A DNA stretch of 64,000 nt from Terebella lapidaria (lineage: Eukaryota; Annelida; Polychaeta; Terebellida; Terebellidae), in NCBI GenBank assembly GCA_949152475.1, contig OX424569.1:32471950-32535949 (forward strand), given 5' to 3'. Each line of letters begins with the position of its first letter. Position 1 is the first letter of the stretch. The notes under the pieces were generated by a model. The model saw nothing but the letters and a program-made list of their open reading frames with translations. It was not told the DNA's origin and made no database searches. A program made the translations under genes and the position numbers. Shown here piece after piece: positions 49,801-61,310 of the stretch.

Positions 49801-52543
49801 AAGTAAAATAATCTTACATATTAATTGTATTGTGTTGTTTCACAGTCGATGAGCCACTGGAATCCAACCCGAACACGATTCACCCCTTGAACCTCATCGA
49901 TCACATATCGAGTCCGCGAAATGTGGAGGCGATCCTGGGGGATGACCTGAACTTAAACTGTGCCTTTCGAGGCACACACGGCCGGTACGTCAGCTGGACT
50001 AGAGCCGACAACGAGCTTGGCTGTGAATCCCCCGCGGTGAACGCCTTAGGCAACTCACTGAAATACGCGTTTGAGCGGAATGGCACCGCGCTAAAAGTCG
50101 CTAACTTCTCGTGGGATGACGAGGGGTTCTACGTTTGCATCGCGGATAACGGCTATGACCGCTACGCTCATAGGATACACGTTACGGCCGTGGCGCCTCC
50201 TGTACTGGCCGATAAAGTGTACGGCGTGGAGGTGTATATCGGTGGTACTGCGCGACTGAACTGTTCGGTCGTACAAGCGACGCCGGGCGCGCGTACAGTG
50301 TGGTGGGTAAACACACAATTTGTCCGCGGGGAGGGGATTGGCAAGTACAGGTTGGAGGACGCGGGCGAGACTTTGGTCCTGTACAATGCCAGCCTGGAGG
50401 ACACGGGGAGTATCGCTTGTAACGTGTCAAACCACGTGGGCAGCATGCTCGGACATCGATACGTCGCCGTACTCAATATGACGCTTCCAACGCCTGGTAG
50501 GGCAACTTTTTTATTTTCTGAAACAGTAGGAGGTCTTTTATACTATATTACAACAAATTTCATGGAATGTTGCATTTCGAATAATTAAATTTCACTCAAC
50601 CGATTTCAGAAGAAACGACTTACACAGACAGCAAGCCAAAAACTTCCGCGACAACTGCTGAAAACTCCACGACAGAAACGGAAACTGTAGAGACGGCTTT
50701 CCAACCGACGACGCACAACGCGCATGCGCACGAACTGGTGACGTCAGCGGAAGCCACACAGGACTATCAACAGGAAATCACGCCGTATAATGACGTATCA
50801 GACGCCGCAAATCTTGAGGAGAAAGACCGTGATGTTCCACTTGTCCCATACACCATTGACCATCGACCAAACGGTTGGTATCCACATCATGCATTCAATA
50901 ATATTACAACACAGTAAATGTTTTACTATGATATACAACCCATACTTGGTTTTAGGTGATTGGTATAATAGGAACATGTAAATAGGCTGGTCAGTTGTGT
51001 TAGTATTGCATTTTTTCTTAACATTTTTGTGTGCAAACAACAACTTGAGTTTGTGCTGAATTACCTTCTTGTGAAAATCGTTTAAGACTCACGATTGGTA
51101 AAAATAAAGACATGTAAAATTTCTTTACAGGTCCAAACGTCAATAACACTGAATAAATGATAATAGATCTAATGATATACGAATCTTTTCTCCTTCCCCT
51201 TCCAGTGGTTAACTTACAGAACTCCGGCTCGCAGAAACCATGGCAACAGCACGTGTGGCCGTGGGTCGTCATCACCATGGTGATCTTCCTGTTGGGTGTC
51301 CTGGTGGGGGGACTCGCCACCCGGGCCTATGTCATGCGGCGTATGGCTGAGAGGGACGCTAATTCGGGTAAGGGCGGTCTTCTAGCACACTTTGTGAGGT
51401 CTGGGTGAATGTTTTTGCCACGTCAAATATCTGATGAGTGAAGAAGAAGAAGAAGAAGAGAGAAGAAGAAGAAGAAGAAACGAAAAAGAAAACGGTTGTA
51501 GGTCTAACATTCCTAGTCAGAGAAAATGAATAAATTTCGATTGGTGCTAAACAATTTGACGGTATTTGGCAAAATGCAGTTTCAGCCATATTTCTGCATG
51601 TTTTTTTCCGTATAAGTTTAGATAATGTATGTGGGGCATGACAGGCATGGTATTATTGGTGTAGTTTTATGCCTTTATTTCATTTCGTGTAAATATCAAG
51701 AATACCTATTGATGATCATCATTACATGTAGAGAGAAACTTGTTGCATGTTTTTGAATGCTTGGGGTAAGTTGTGGAATTAAGCCTGTATACAAAATACA
51801 TCTTTCATAGAATATTTCATATGTGGGGTTTCAGTAAAAATTACACGCAAGTGAGTATATGTTGTCTCTTGTGAGTAGAATTCGGATTATTTTGTTTGGT
51901 TTATGTGGTTTTATGTTTCTTACGAGTGTTTGTTTTCATTTGTTCATAGTTTCTGTGTTACCAAATTTTCATATTCACATTATGTTTTACTCAATATTTT
52001 CTTTTTTTTCGTCACCGCTTTGTTTTGATGTGTTGAGTTAATTTGGGTGTTCAATATCACGATTTATTTCAGATTTTGATAAGCACAGTGTGATATCAAA
52101 TAACCCTTCAATACGGGAGTACAACAGACAGTCAGTGAGAGCCTCTAAATTGTCGTGAGTGGCTTTATGTGTTTATTTCGCAACATTAGTTGGTCACATA
52201 CATAAACGGCTTATGTAGATATATGTCGTGGTGAAGTAGTGTTGGTCTGAATTGCATAGTACTTTCTAGATACACCTGTACACCGGCACTGCCTGGATTC
52301 ATGAATACTTTGTTCGCGCACTTTCGGCTGTATTCATTTCGGCCTTCTTTTTTTTATTTAAGAATACATAACAGAATTCGCGTTGCAACTATGTCATTTG
52401 ATATATTCATGAAAACATTGATATTTTCATCAATATTTCTCACATACTATAACAATTGTCTCCCGCCTAGACGCAGTGTTGTTGAGGCTGAATCGCAGTC
52501 TATGATGCGAGGAGACAGCCTCATTCTGGAAACTGTGACGTAG
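46762..52543 (+). CDS. Four-Ig-domain type I transmembrane receptor or adhesion protein (nine exons)
   Basis: Exons: 46762-46891, 47269-47377, 48755-48963, 49313-49606, 49846-50496, 50610-50873, 51206-51367, 52073-52154, 52471-52543. All introns are GT-AG and the frame stays open, giving 657 residues. A hydrophobic N-terminus (MAMAFLVTLAAVFV) looks like a signal peptide. Four Ig domains follow, each with the Cys-Trp-Cys core: C71/W81/C130, C175/W189/C229, C286/W298/C345 and C387/W400/C439. Ig2 has an extra Cys pair (C207, C214). Residues ~465-552 are a Thr/Glu-rich stalk, ~572-590 a membrane helix ending in Gly-Gly, and ~592-657 a cytoplasmic tail without a domain I recognise. Introns flanking Ig2 and the Ig3-Ig4 pair are phase 1, as usual in this superfamily. 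It probably acts at the cell surface in adhesion or recognition; I cannot name an orthologue. Confidence 0.86.
47269..47377 (+). CDS. Ig-receptor exon 2: first half of Ig1
   Basis: The acceptor is a T-rich run ending GCAATAG and the donor is GTAAGG. The exon carries the B-strand Cys (C71) and ends phase 2 just before W81, so Ig1 is split by an intron. Confidence 0.82.
48755..48963 (+). CDS. Ig-receptor exon 3: second half of Ig1
   Basis: It starts inside the Thr80 codon, carries the core Trp81 and the F-strand Cys130 in GFIQCFVTNSRG, and ends phase 1 at GTGAGT. Confidence 0.88.
49313..49606 (+). CDS. Ig-receptor exon 4: Ig2
   Basis: A single phase 1-1 exon with C175, W189 and the DAGTYRC motif typical of an Ig F strand. 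The extra cysteines C207 and C214 could form a second disulphide within the domain. Confidence 0.9.
49846..50496 (+). CDS. Ig-receptor exon 5: Ig3 and Ig4
   Basis: One 651-nt phase 1-1 exon encodes two Ig domains (LNLNC...DEGFYVC and ARLNC...DTGSIAC). It is markedly GC-richer than its introns. Several Asn-X-Ser/Thr sites suggest glycosylation. The donor is GTAGGG; without splicing the frame would run on only to a stop at about 50588. Confidence 0.92.
50610..50873 (+). CDS. Ig-receptor exon 6: Thr/Glu-rich stalk
   Basis: It encodes 88 residues dominated by Thr, Glu, Ser and Ala, with no Ig motif: a spacer likely to carry O-glycans. The acceptor is GATTTCAG; the donor GTTGGT is weak but keeps phase 1. 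Confidence 0.8.
51206..51367 (+). CDS. Ig-receptor exon 7: transmembrane helix
   Basis: It encodes WVVITMVIFLLGVLVGGLA followed by Arg-rich juxtamembrane sequence (TRAYVMRRM). It is bounded by a strong pyrimidine-rich acceptor and a GTAAGG donor, phase 1-1. Confidence 0.88.
51438..51481. repeat. (GAA)n microsatellite in an intron
   Basis: An almost pure GAA run with one interruption, in intron 7 of the Ig-receptor gene. Confidence 0.9.
52073..52154 (+). CDS. Ig-receptor exon 8: cytoplasmic tail
   Basis: A phase 1-2 exon of 82 nt encoding a polar tail with one Tyr (IREYNRQS). The acceptor is TTTATTTCAG and the donor GTGAGT. Confidence 0.78.
52471..52543 (+). CDS. Ig-receptor exon 9: C-terminus and stop
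   Basis: It encodes the last 24 residues, ending GDSLILETVT, then TAG. The acceptor is TCCCGCCTAG. The frame from exon 8 is kept exactly, which supports the gene end. Confidence 0.76.
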
Positions 52544-54890
52544 CCAAGGTCAATGTCACGCAAAGGACAAAGGTCATCTGAGTGCTAGAAACCATGAAAC
52601 AAGTGTGCATCTGGTCATATTGTATAAAACAAATGTGGGAATATTTTGTGCATATCTTATTCGCGCTGTATCATATTTTTATGTTTTGTGTAAACATGTA
52701 TGACTCGCTTGCCTGACTTTTGCATTTCTTGTAAATCAAATGGTCTGATGTTATAGAATGCTATTTGTTGATTTTAGTTATAGTCACACATAAAAGTGCA
52801 TTGGGACGGAACGTTCCATGAGTTGGTTTCATCGCTAGAGTCTGTATTTATTCGCTTTTTGTGTTCGACATTCCTAAATAGTCACTAATTTTATGATCAA
52901 CAGTATTTCTATTTTAAAGACTTGTGCACTGAATAGTGTCCACGAGTACATACATATATAGACGAGCGTTTTGAAAGTGTATAAATTCTATTCTTCCGTT
53001 AGTTCGCACACATACATGTGTTGTCTTCAGACATGGTGTTTTAAATTGTACATGTAAGTTACGGGCAAGAAGTTGTGGAGAAATGAACGGATTTCTAAGG
53101 ACTACATGTACATATATTGGTGCTAGGCGAATAATATATCAGTATTGTATGTACATGTTCAACACTGAATGATGTGTGAAGTTATGGACACGGCAACATT
53201 GTACATATCACGTGAGTTTGATGGGAAAATGGATCGGTGGGAGTGTAATACTTGCTTTACCATTTTAGTAGAAAGCTGCGATGTAATTGGTTGCTCATTG
53301 AATGACGTGGCGCGCTGTGATTGGTTGGGATTTCTATAGACCTGTCATGATTAGCTCAGCGTGCTTAGACAGAAAGGACCCGGAAATTGAACTCACCTCG
53401 ACTGAACATTTACAGTAGAGCGATTTTCACACGGATAAACATGTACATGAATAGTCCCAAACAGAACAATTCCTTGTGTAAGGTTTAAATCACAGATCAA
53501 ATAGGTTTATTCTTATCGGACAGATCATACATGTTGGTTTCATTATAGGTCGCCATTGAGGAATTAGCCTTGAAAGAATTTTTCATTTTGTTTAGTGAGT
53601 AAAGAAATGTTTGTTATTCGAGCGTTCGTCATATCTTCCTTCAAGGTGATTTGCCTCTGGTGAATATTGAACTGATGTTTTGTATAGTACAATCTGTGGT
53701 ATTAAGAATGTACTGCATGGGTATGCTGCTATATATGTTCATTGTGATGCAGACGATGATATTAACTAATGTGTACTTGCTATTATTGTTCAAGCGAAGA
53801 AGAAAGCAACAAAATCATGTGAAAACCCTCATTTCAATTATGTACATGTATAACGGACCGAATGAGCATCTACATTTGAATATAAATCACCTCGGTAAAG
53901 AACATATATGGCATTGGGTTGGCATTAAGAGTTTCTCTCCTTTCAAAAGCAAACGGTTTTTGAACGAAATATATTCACTATATGTATATATGTATTGAAT
54001 GCGCGTACATAAACCGTTAATTCCCTGCATTATGAAGGCAATAGGTTCCCGTATGTGTTTATTAGTTTGTGTTGTTGTGTTCGATTTAATGTTTATGGAA
54101 CAGAATATTTGTGCTTAGATATGAAGTAGGCGGTCACGGTGCTTGTTATTCCTGCAGTGTTTATTTCATTTCGAAGTATTATGTACACATTTGTGATAAC
54201 TATATATCTGTCTGCTTTTTGTATAGATCATTAACATGGACTGAAGCAGTTCCAGTTGAAAACTCCACTAGTGTGTTCATATTCGTTATTTAATCAAAAT
54301 AACTTAGATTGTGCATTATATATGCACAATTTATTCAATTCTAGTGATTTGTGTCGTGTGAATAAACTTACCTGCATTTCCTTTGTCTCTAGTACTTGGT
54401 ATTTTGTGTGGGGACAAACTGTTTACTGACAATATGTATGTAAGTATCATTTGAACATGCTATGAAGTTTTGTACTGTAGTGTAATTTTTGTGCTTTGCA
54501 TCATTAATACCAGTTTGAGTAATGTGTCCTTTGTATAATAAGCTTTTGTTTTCTTTGAATTCTCATTGATGCGAGTGAGCTTGTTTCAGTGATATTTAAT
54601 AGGTTATCTTCATCTGGTGTGCGCAGGCTTTTTTTGACTGTTGTATTAAGCGTGTACAAATTTTAGCTTCACAATTTCAAGTCGTTTTTTAATAATATCA
54701 TTTGATCACTTTGGTGCGTGGCTACTGTGAGCATAAAATAATTTTGTGTTTTGTGTCTGATAAGTTTAGAATTTGATCAGTTTATCACGTGTGTGTGCGG
54801 GTGTGTGTATCTGTGCATCAATTTTGTATTACAGTACAAGTGTTAATCAGTTGACATATTTCAATGAATAAAAATGCTATTATTGTTCAA
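52544..54890 (+). other. Probable 3' untranslated region of the Ig-receptor gene
   Basis: AT-rich sequence without convincing exons follows the stop codon. AATAAA signals at 54361-54366 and 54867-54872 could end the transcript; earlier cleavage is possible. A 115-codon open frame at 53651-53998 is hydrophobic and AT-driven and resembles nothing I know. Confidence 0.35.
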
Positions 54891-54953
54891 ATTGTTCACC
54901 GTTTTCTCTGTCCGTTTTGTGGCTAACATAACACCCACAAATTTTGTTTTCCA

Positions 54954-55240
54954 TTTTGTTTAGATAGAATTCTAAAACTTGTCGGCATGATACCCAATTA
55001 TGACACACAAAATTTCAAGTTGACACGATGATCCAAAACCAAACTACGGCCAAAAAGCATGGCCCATTTTTACACACCAAGAAAACTATGTTGTTTTCTC
55101 TTTGTTTAGACGGATTTCTAAAACTTGTCGGCATGATACCCAATTATGTGACACACCAAATTTTTCAAGTTGCCACGATGATCCAAAACCAAACTACGGC
55201 CAAAAAGCGTGTCCCGTTTTTAAACCACGCTGAGTTATAG
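54954..55240. repeat. Tandem duplication, 146-bp period
   Basis: Two copies share TCTAAAACTTGTCGGCATGA (at 54971 and 55117) and a long block ending CCAAACTACGGCCAAAAAGC. There are a few substitutions and small indels between copies. It lies between the two host genes. Confidence 0.88.
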
Positions 55241-56059
55241 ACGTCATGGTCTAATTTCATCTTGATGTCATCATGAGGAAACAAAGTGCCGACTCGGCAA
55301 CGAAAATTTGGTCAAGGTCAAAGGTCACAAACCCGGAATTGAAAATAGATCCATCGCAGGAACAGTATGTCACTTTCTACAACACAATTATCTTCATCAA
55401 TTTACATTGTGCGAAAAAATATGTAAAATCAAACACAGATAAATTCTCTCAAAATTGGTAGAACATTTGGTAGGGAATTAGTTTGTCCCAAAAATGCTAC
55501 AACTTTCGTAAAATAACGCCACATTTAGGTCTCGCTTCCACGCCCCATCGTCGATATTTTTTCCCTGCCCTCACATCGACAACCCTGACCACTCTCAGAG
55601 GCTACTGCATGAGAATTTACAGCCAAATTACATGAATATAAATCTGCAATACTGGCATGAATACATAATATATATTGCACATAACTTGTAGATTGGTACC
55701 TGCATGGGTACCAAAATTCAATGAGCATTATTACTTGGATGGGTATTGTACATTTTTCCCAGAGGCACCCCGTACCATATATATCTAGGCCTCACATCAC
55801 ATACATCCTCACTCCGGGACCCTCGCCATTCTCACATAGTTTAGAATGGGGAATTCATATGTATTGTGACGTCACAATGATGTGGTAGGTTGCGACCACG
55901 TATCTTTTTCACCCCAGGCTTGCTGGGTATACACTTTTGTCACTGACACTGCATGCATCATGTATGTACTCACCGGGGTATGCCTATGTGTGGATTGATG
56001 ATTTCAGTCCTATATGGATACAGTATATGCATGGTCAGTTAATAGACAAATAGAGGAAT
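55241..56059. other. Upstream region of the kelch-like gene
   Basis: No gene recognised. The promoter of the kelch-like gene should lie here or further upstream; I see no decisive core element. Confidence 0.45.
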
Positions 56060-56983
56060 ATGTCTCAGCACAGCCGTCTGTGGAAGGGCAGTTCCTCTCT
56101 CCGCCTCAGTAGAGGCGGAGTTAGAGGGTCTCGTAGCAACGTCACTTCCGGGAACCTGACAAACCGATCGGCCGTCCACGAGCCGAAACTACTCCCCGAA
56201 CACTCGGAGAACGTCCTTGGAGGCCTGGAGGTCATGTGGCGACAGCAGACGCTGTGCGACGTCACTTTGAAGCTGGGAAATTCCGAGTTGCGCGCGCACC
56301 GTGCCGTTCTCGCTTCCTGCGCGGATTATTTCCACGACCTGTTCACCACAACGAGCAGCGGTGATTCGTCCTCTCCTACCGCGCGAGAATCCGAGGTCCA
56401 ACTCAGCGGATTCGACCCGGACATCTTTGAAATCTTACTGGAATGTATGTACACCGGACACATCGTTATCGAGGAGGACAACGTTCGCAAGATTCTCGAA
56501 GCGGCGGCGAAACTCAACTTTTACGCGATACAGGATTGTTGCGGGGAGTACATGAAAGAACGGATGGGCCCGTCCAACTGTCTGCGCATGCTCAACATGG
56601 CCTACACTTATGACCTTCACGATCTCGCGGAAACGGCCTTGCACATCGCAGCGCGGCACTTTATGGAAGTCACAGAGGGATACGACTTCCAACAAATGAG
56701 CTTGCAACAAGTAACCGCGCTGCTGGAGCGTGACGAAATACAGGCGAGCTCGGAACTCGATGTCTTCAAGCGCGCCCTCTCCTGGATAGAAGCTGACAGA
56801 TCGTCTCGAATCGGCAGCGCAGGTGACGTCATCAAGAATATCCGGCTCCCGCTGCTGTCACCATCCGATGTCGTGGACTATGTGGAGACAGTAGAGTATT
56901 TGATGAACATCCCCGAGTGCCAGAAGATGGTCAAAGAGGCGTTATTCTATCATTGTCTGCCAGCGAGACAGAGCATTCTACAG
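56060..56983 (+). CDS. Kelch-like gene exon 1: BTB and BACK
   Basis: A 924-nt exon coding residues 1-308 and ending phase 0 after the codons for ILQ at CAG/GTGGT. The BTB DxxL-type helix and the H-A-V-L-A-S-C pocket segment are clear. The first in-frame ATG after an upstream stop is used as the start. Confidence 0.93.
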
Positions 56984-59900
56984 GTGGTATAATATTATAG
57001 ACTGCAAACCTAAATGGAACGGGGAGGCCGGAAGGGGCATATAATGATAATAGTTTTTTTTAGATATGAGTGAAGTAACCCTATATAGGACTGGTTTGTA
57101 GTGAATATAATGCAGGATACCATTAGTGAGTTATACTCCTTCTATTTGGAATACATGTATGTGGCTATATAGCTTGAGAAAAGGTGAATTTGTATCTTTC
57201 AAAAATCTCATCACATGAAAGTAGAACGAGAGGACATGTCCGAGATCTCAATCCAAGCGAGAAGTGGTTCTGGCGATAGGGGGCGCCCCTCGGCTGAAGA
57301 CAGACTCTGTATCGGACGCCATCTTGGCTTATGATGAGGACACGGACACATGGAGCGTGTTGTCCAGGATGCAGGAACCCCGACATCACCATGCAGGTAG
57401 CATGCTAGATAATGTTAAAGTCAAGTAACAGGGGCGGGTTTGGGGGGGGGGGGCAAGGGGGCCATGCCCCCTCCCCCCCCCCAAAAAAAAGAAGAAAAAA
57501 GAAAAGAAGAAAAAAGGAGGAAAAGGGGAAAAAGAGAGGGAAGGAAGTGTTTTCAAGATACATTACACCGGGAAGTAGCTTTAACTTCTGGGGCCCCATG
57601 TCGCGAGCAGTGTGTTCATTCTATAACCAACCCACCTATTCTCAGTGGAAGCACTTTATGCCCTTCACCTTCTTTAAATGATTTGAAAGCATTGAATGGC
57701 CAAATGCACTTAATCCTTTGATGGGGTCCAAAACCAGGTAATATTTTAGGTCATATCTTGTTTCAACTACAGTGATCATGCATTTATGGGTGTTAAGTAA
57801 TGCTTGATAGTTAGACCCAGGAGAGCTCTGGGATGCTGTATTAGGCACGCGAATAGCGCCAGCTTCTGGGGCCCTTGAACGGGCCCCAGACCCCCGGCCG
57901 ACAGGGGCTTGCTTCAACTTCCTTAACAACATTTCAGAACTAGGCTTTCCCTCAAAATCCTAGATTTGCCTGTATCAGCCATGCAACACACTCTTTATGG
58001 GGAATGGGGAATGGACCAAAGGAAACCTATAAAACACACCGCTGCATATCCCTTCAGCTTCTGGGGCCCTCAAGCGGGTACCAGATCCTTGGTCTTCACC
58101 ACCTCGCTTCACGACATTTCATATCTTGGCCTTCCAATCAGAACCCTGGATTCACCCAAGATCAGGTATTCATAAACTCTCCAAGGCCATGGATATTGGA
58201 CCAAGGGGAGCCCTAGAACACATCATTGGGGATGCATAAACCTTCAGCGTCTGGGGCCCATGACCGGACCCCAGACCCCCGGCCGACAGGGGCTTGTTTC
58301 TCCTGGCTTACATTTCACAAATGGGCCTTCCCTCAAATGTCAGATCTGCGCAGAATTAGCCATGCAAAAATTATTAGGGGGATGGGGAATGAACCAAAGG
58401 AAACCTATTAAAAACACCACTGGGCATGCATATCCTTTTAGCTTATTGGGCCCTCAAGCGGGCCTCAGACCCTCGGTCTTCGGCAACTCGCTTCGCAATA
58501 TTCCATATCTTGGCTCTCCTTCAGAATCAGAACCCTCGATCCACCCAAGATCAGGCATTCATAAACTCTTCAAGCACATGAAATTGGTCCAAGGAGAGCC
58601 CTAGAACACACCATTGGGGATGCATGAACCTTCAGCGTCAGGGGCCCTTGAGCGGGCCCCAGACCCCCGGCCGACATGGGCTCGCTTCGCTCGCCGCTCT
58701 GTCAAACAAAGGTTTTGCCCCCCCCCCCCCCTTCCAAAATCCTATACCCGCCCCTGCAGTAAGACAGAAAATGACATTTTATAACAATTTTGCTTCAGAT
58801 TGTCGTATCAAATAACATTTTGCATGTGTCGTTTCGGGCACAAAAACATATATGCATCTCTGAATTTGTATCTCTAAAAATTAAAGAAATATTGTTTTCT
58901 GTTTTAGTGGCAGTGTTGGGCGGTTTTCTATACGTGGCTGGCGGTGAATGCCGTAACGACCAGCAGTCTCCACTGAGCTCTGTGTATAGATTCGACCCCC
59001 GCACCGGAGCCTGGCTCAAAGTCGCCGCTATGGCAACCGTCCGCGAGAGCTTCCAGCTGGGCGTCCTGGCTCAACAGCTGTACGCCGTCGGTAAGTCGAG
59101 GTATATTAACAGACATTTCCCAACTTGTATCTATTCCTTTCATGCATGCTGAAGTTGCATAGACCACGTTTTGATATTGTGTAGTCGGTTGAAGAAGACA
59201 ACCTTCGTTTTTCAATACCTGCTGTTCAAACAGTCGCATAAGATGGGCAATCAGCTTAATTAATTACAATTGAATTTTCATAGTGGATAAATGTACGTGG
59301 CATAACTTGATATTTTACAAGAAGATGCGCGAACGCCATTTTTGTAGACCTCCGATCATATAAGTTTACTGGTGAATTGTTACAGTGCAAAATTGTGCAT
59401 GAAGATTCCGGCAAGTGCTAATGCGTTTTGCCCCAGGTGGCCGTGTGAGCCAGAACGTGTCCCTAGCTGACGTTGAGCGGTACAACCCGGCCGTGGACTC
59501 GTGGGAGAGTGTGGCCCCCCTCAGCGTCCCACGTCGTAGCGTGGCTGTGACGTCACATGGTGGGCGGCTCTACGCTATTGGCGGCTCAGGTCTGTCGGGG
59601 AGTCTTTACTTATATCGGGATACCTAAATATTTCGTCATATGTTTCACTAATTTTTTCTCTATAACATCTAACCTCTGAAAGGCTACAAGAGCATCTCGA
59701 GCAAGGTGGAGCGTTACAACCCTCTGTCGGACAAGTGGGAGACAAGACGACCGCTGCCAAGTCCCAGATTCTTCGCGATGCTTGTGTCCGCCGGAAGTCG
59801 TCTATACCTGTTTGGTGGCGCCACTGTCGGCGCTTCCGGCGAAGTTGTGTGTTCGAAGGAGGTGGGCTGTTACTATCCGACCACCGACACGTGGACCACA

Positions 59901-60503
59901 CTATCGCCGATGTTGAAACCGCGAGCAGAAGCCGGATGTACGCTCCTTGGAAACCGGATATACGTCATAGGTAAATTAAGCTGAATCATTTTTGTTTATA
60001 ACTCGACGGATCGGATGGTGAGTTTGTATAATGACATGATTTGGTGGAAAATATGTCATATGTACAACAACATACTTATTATACAATCATCTTGTAATCA
60101 TCAACACATTTATAGTACATAAATATCTGAGTAATATTGCATATTGCGTATTTCATATCAAATCTTCAATCGTCGACGGCTGTTTGCAGGTGGATACAGT
60201 TGGGACAGTAACGAGCGGCTGTCCTCCGTGGAACACTACGATATAGACAAGGACCGCTGGCGCGCGGTACGCGATATCGGCAAGGAGTACACGGGGATCG
60301 CGGCTTGTACCCTCACCGTGTACAGCGCACCCGGTGTCAGTGTCGGTGGCAGTCACGACACGGCGAAGGCTGACGTCGACTGCGACAATATTTTGTCGCC
60401 GTCGGATGATGACAAACTGTTGGCGCGCGAGCGATCGCTACACGTCAATCTGGACGTCAGCATCGACTCCAAAACACAGAGCGAAGCGGATGATGTGAAC
60501 TAA
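56060..60503 (+). CDS. Kelch-like BTB-BACK-kelch protein (six exons)
   Basis: Exons: 56060-56983, 57225-57396, 58908-59090, 59437-59589, 59683-59970, 60190-60503. The frame is continuous, giving 677 residues. Domains: an N-terminal tail (1-46), BTB (~47-165; LCDVTLKLG, LRAHRAVLASCADYF), BACK (~170-275; NCLRMLNMAYTYDLHDL) and six kelch blades with their Gly-Gly turns (LAIGG, LYVAGG, YAVGG, LYAIGG, LYLFGG, IYVIGG). A Ser/Asp-rich ~60-residue C-tail follows. Proteins of this build are substrate adaptors for Cullin-3 ubiquitin ligases: BTB-BACK binds Cul3 and the kelch propeller binds substrate. The propeller introns split at or beside the Gly-Gly turns in phase 1. I cannot say which KLHL subfamily it belongs to. 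Confidence 0.93.
57225..57396 (+). CDS. Kelch-like gene exon 2: BACK-kelch linker and first blade
   Basis: It starts NERTCPRSQSKREVVLAIGG, the xRTxPR linker and first Gly-Gly turn usual in KLHL proteins, then DAILAYDEDTDTW and EPRHHHA. The acceptor AAAGTAG has a weak pyrimidine tract but is required by frame and homology. It ends phase 1. Confidence 0.86.
57429..58756. mobile_element. hAT-like non-autonomous element in intron 2 of the kelch-like gene
   Basis: The left end is CAGGGGCGGGT followed by a poly-G tract; the right end is poly-C, then an imperfect ACCCGCCCCTG, its reverse complement. CAGGGGCGG is a common hAT-type terminus. The flanks TCAAGTAA and CAGTAAGA do not form a clear 8-bp duplication. 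The interior is a ~193-bp tandem repeat plus a polypurine tract at 57482-57545. The element makes up most of this 1.5-kb intron. Confidence 0.7.
57862..58700. repeat. ~193-bp tandem repeat within the intronic element
   Basis: Copies begin near 57862, 58057, 58247, 58441 and 58635 with a GCKTCTGGGGCCC-like motif. Two variants alternate: odd copies carry CCAGACCCCCGGCCGACA, even copies carry a TCGGTCTTC or TTGGTCTTC version. The last copy is partial. Confidence 0.85.
58908..59090 (+). CDS. Kelch-like gene exon 3: second blade
   Basis: A phase 1-1 exon with FLYVAGGE, VYRFDPRTGAWLKVAAM and a trailing LYAV that joins the next Gly-Gly turn. The acceptor is TTCTGTTTTAG and the donor GTAAGT. Confidence 0.93.
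59437..59589 (+). CDS. Kelch-like gene exon 4: third blade
   Basis: A phase 1-1 exon with DVERYNPAVDSWESVAPL and RLYAIGGS. The donor GTCTGT is non-consensus after position 2, but skipping it would bring an early stop. Confidence 0.88.
59683..59970 (+). CDS. Kelch-like gene exon 5: fourth and fifth blades
   Basis: A phase 1-1 exon with VERYNPLSDKWETRRPL, RLYLFGGATVG, YYPTTDTWTTLSPM and RIYVIG. The insert VVCSKEVGC between blades adds two cysteines. Confidence 0.92.
60190..60503 (+). CDS. Kelch-like gene exon 6: last blade and C-tail
   Basis: It carries GGYSWD, VEHYDIDKDRWRAV and IAACTLTVY, closing the propeller, then a Ser/Asp-rich tail ending EADDVN and TAA. The acceptor is GGCTGTTTGCAG. 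Confidence 0.92.
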
Positions 60504-60693
60504 ACAGTTTATTTAAGATGCTATTTTAGGCATTGATCAAAGAGATGTGCATTGTTTGTGTTCACTAAATATATAGTATACATAATTATATGTAATAGTC
60601 TATATTTATATTCAGATCTAAGACTAATTTTCCGTGATCGCATAATATAATTCATAGACCCATAAATTACAGTGATTTATTTCATCTGTAATG

Positions 60694-60699
60694 AATAAA
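60694..60699 (+). terminator. Candidate polyadenylation signal of the kelch-like gene
   Basis: AATAAA lies 191 bases after the stop codon, with no exon between. Confidence 0.45.
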
Positions 60700-61310
60700 T
60701 TAATAGAACTTCACAATTCGTGGTGTCATGGTAACGTAACCTTCGAACTGTCGTGCGGTCTGTCCTTGCTGCTATCAATGGCTGCGGAAGGTATTAAAAC
60801 TGTTAAAAGTAGTATGAGACGTGACCGGACCAATTATGAATGTATGATAGAGCCAATGAGATTTTCAAACTTGTGTGACCGGATCATTCTTGTGGTACCA
60901 CTAGCATATTTCCTTTATTTGGGTATTCGTGTTTCTAGTATGCCTCCTGCATGATAGCCTATCTTTAGATTAGTTCACTCCGTAGTCGTTAGTTCGCATT
61001 ATCCACACAGTGTAATACCTGGTGAGTATTGCCCTCCCACGTGAATGTCCGGGCCTAACAACACTGCATATATGCAAATTTCTGAATTCGAGATGATGTT
61101 TCAGATCTAGAGACTGTCAACTCGATTTGCAGATCATTATGAATCAAGGGAATTATAAACAACATTCTCTTATGAACGCAGGTGGTGGGAGGGGGTGGTA
61201 CATGCTGACGCTGCACATGCAAGGGTGTAAGGGGAATTGAGACACACAAAACAGGTAGATTTAACCAATATGACCGTATCATCTGAAATTATGTACATGT
61301 AGTAAGGGAT

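Noticed and set aside
53651..53998. 115-codon hydrophobic open frame after the Ig-receptor gene
   Set aside because: AT-driven hydrophobic composition in probable 3' untranslated sequence; no family or splice support.
56984..56995. Kelch-like exon 1 read through to the stop at 56992 as a BTB-BACK-only protein
   Set aside because: CAG/GTGGT is a usable donor after ILQ, and the next exon supplies the conserved xRTxPR linker and blades in frame; a short isoform remains possible.
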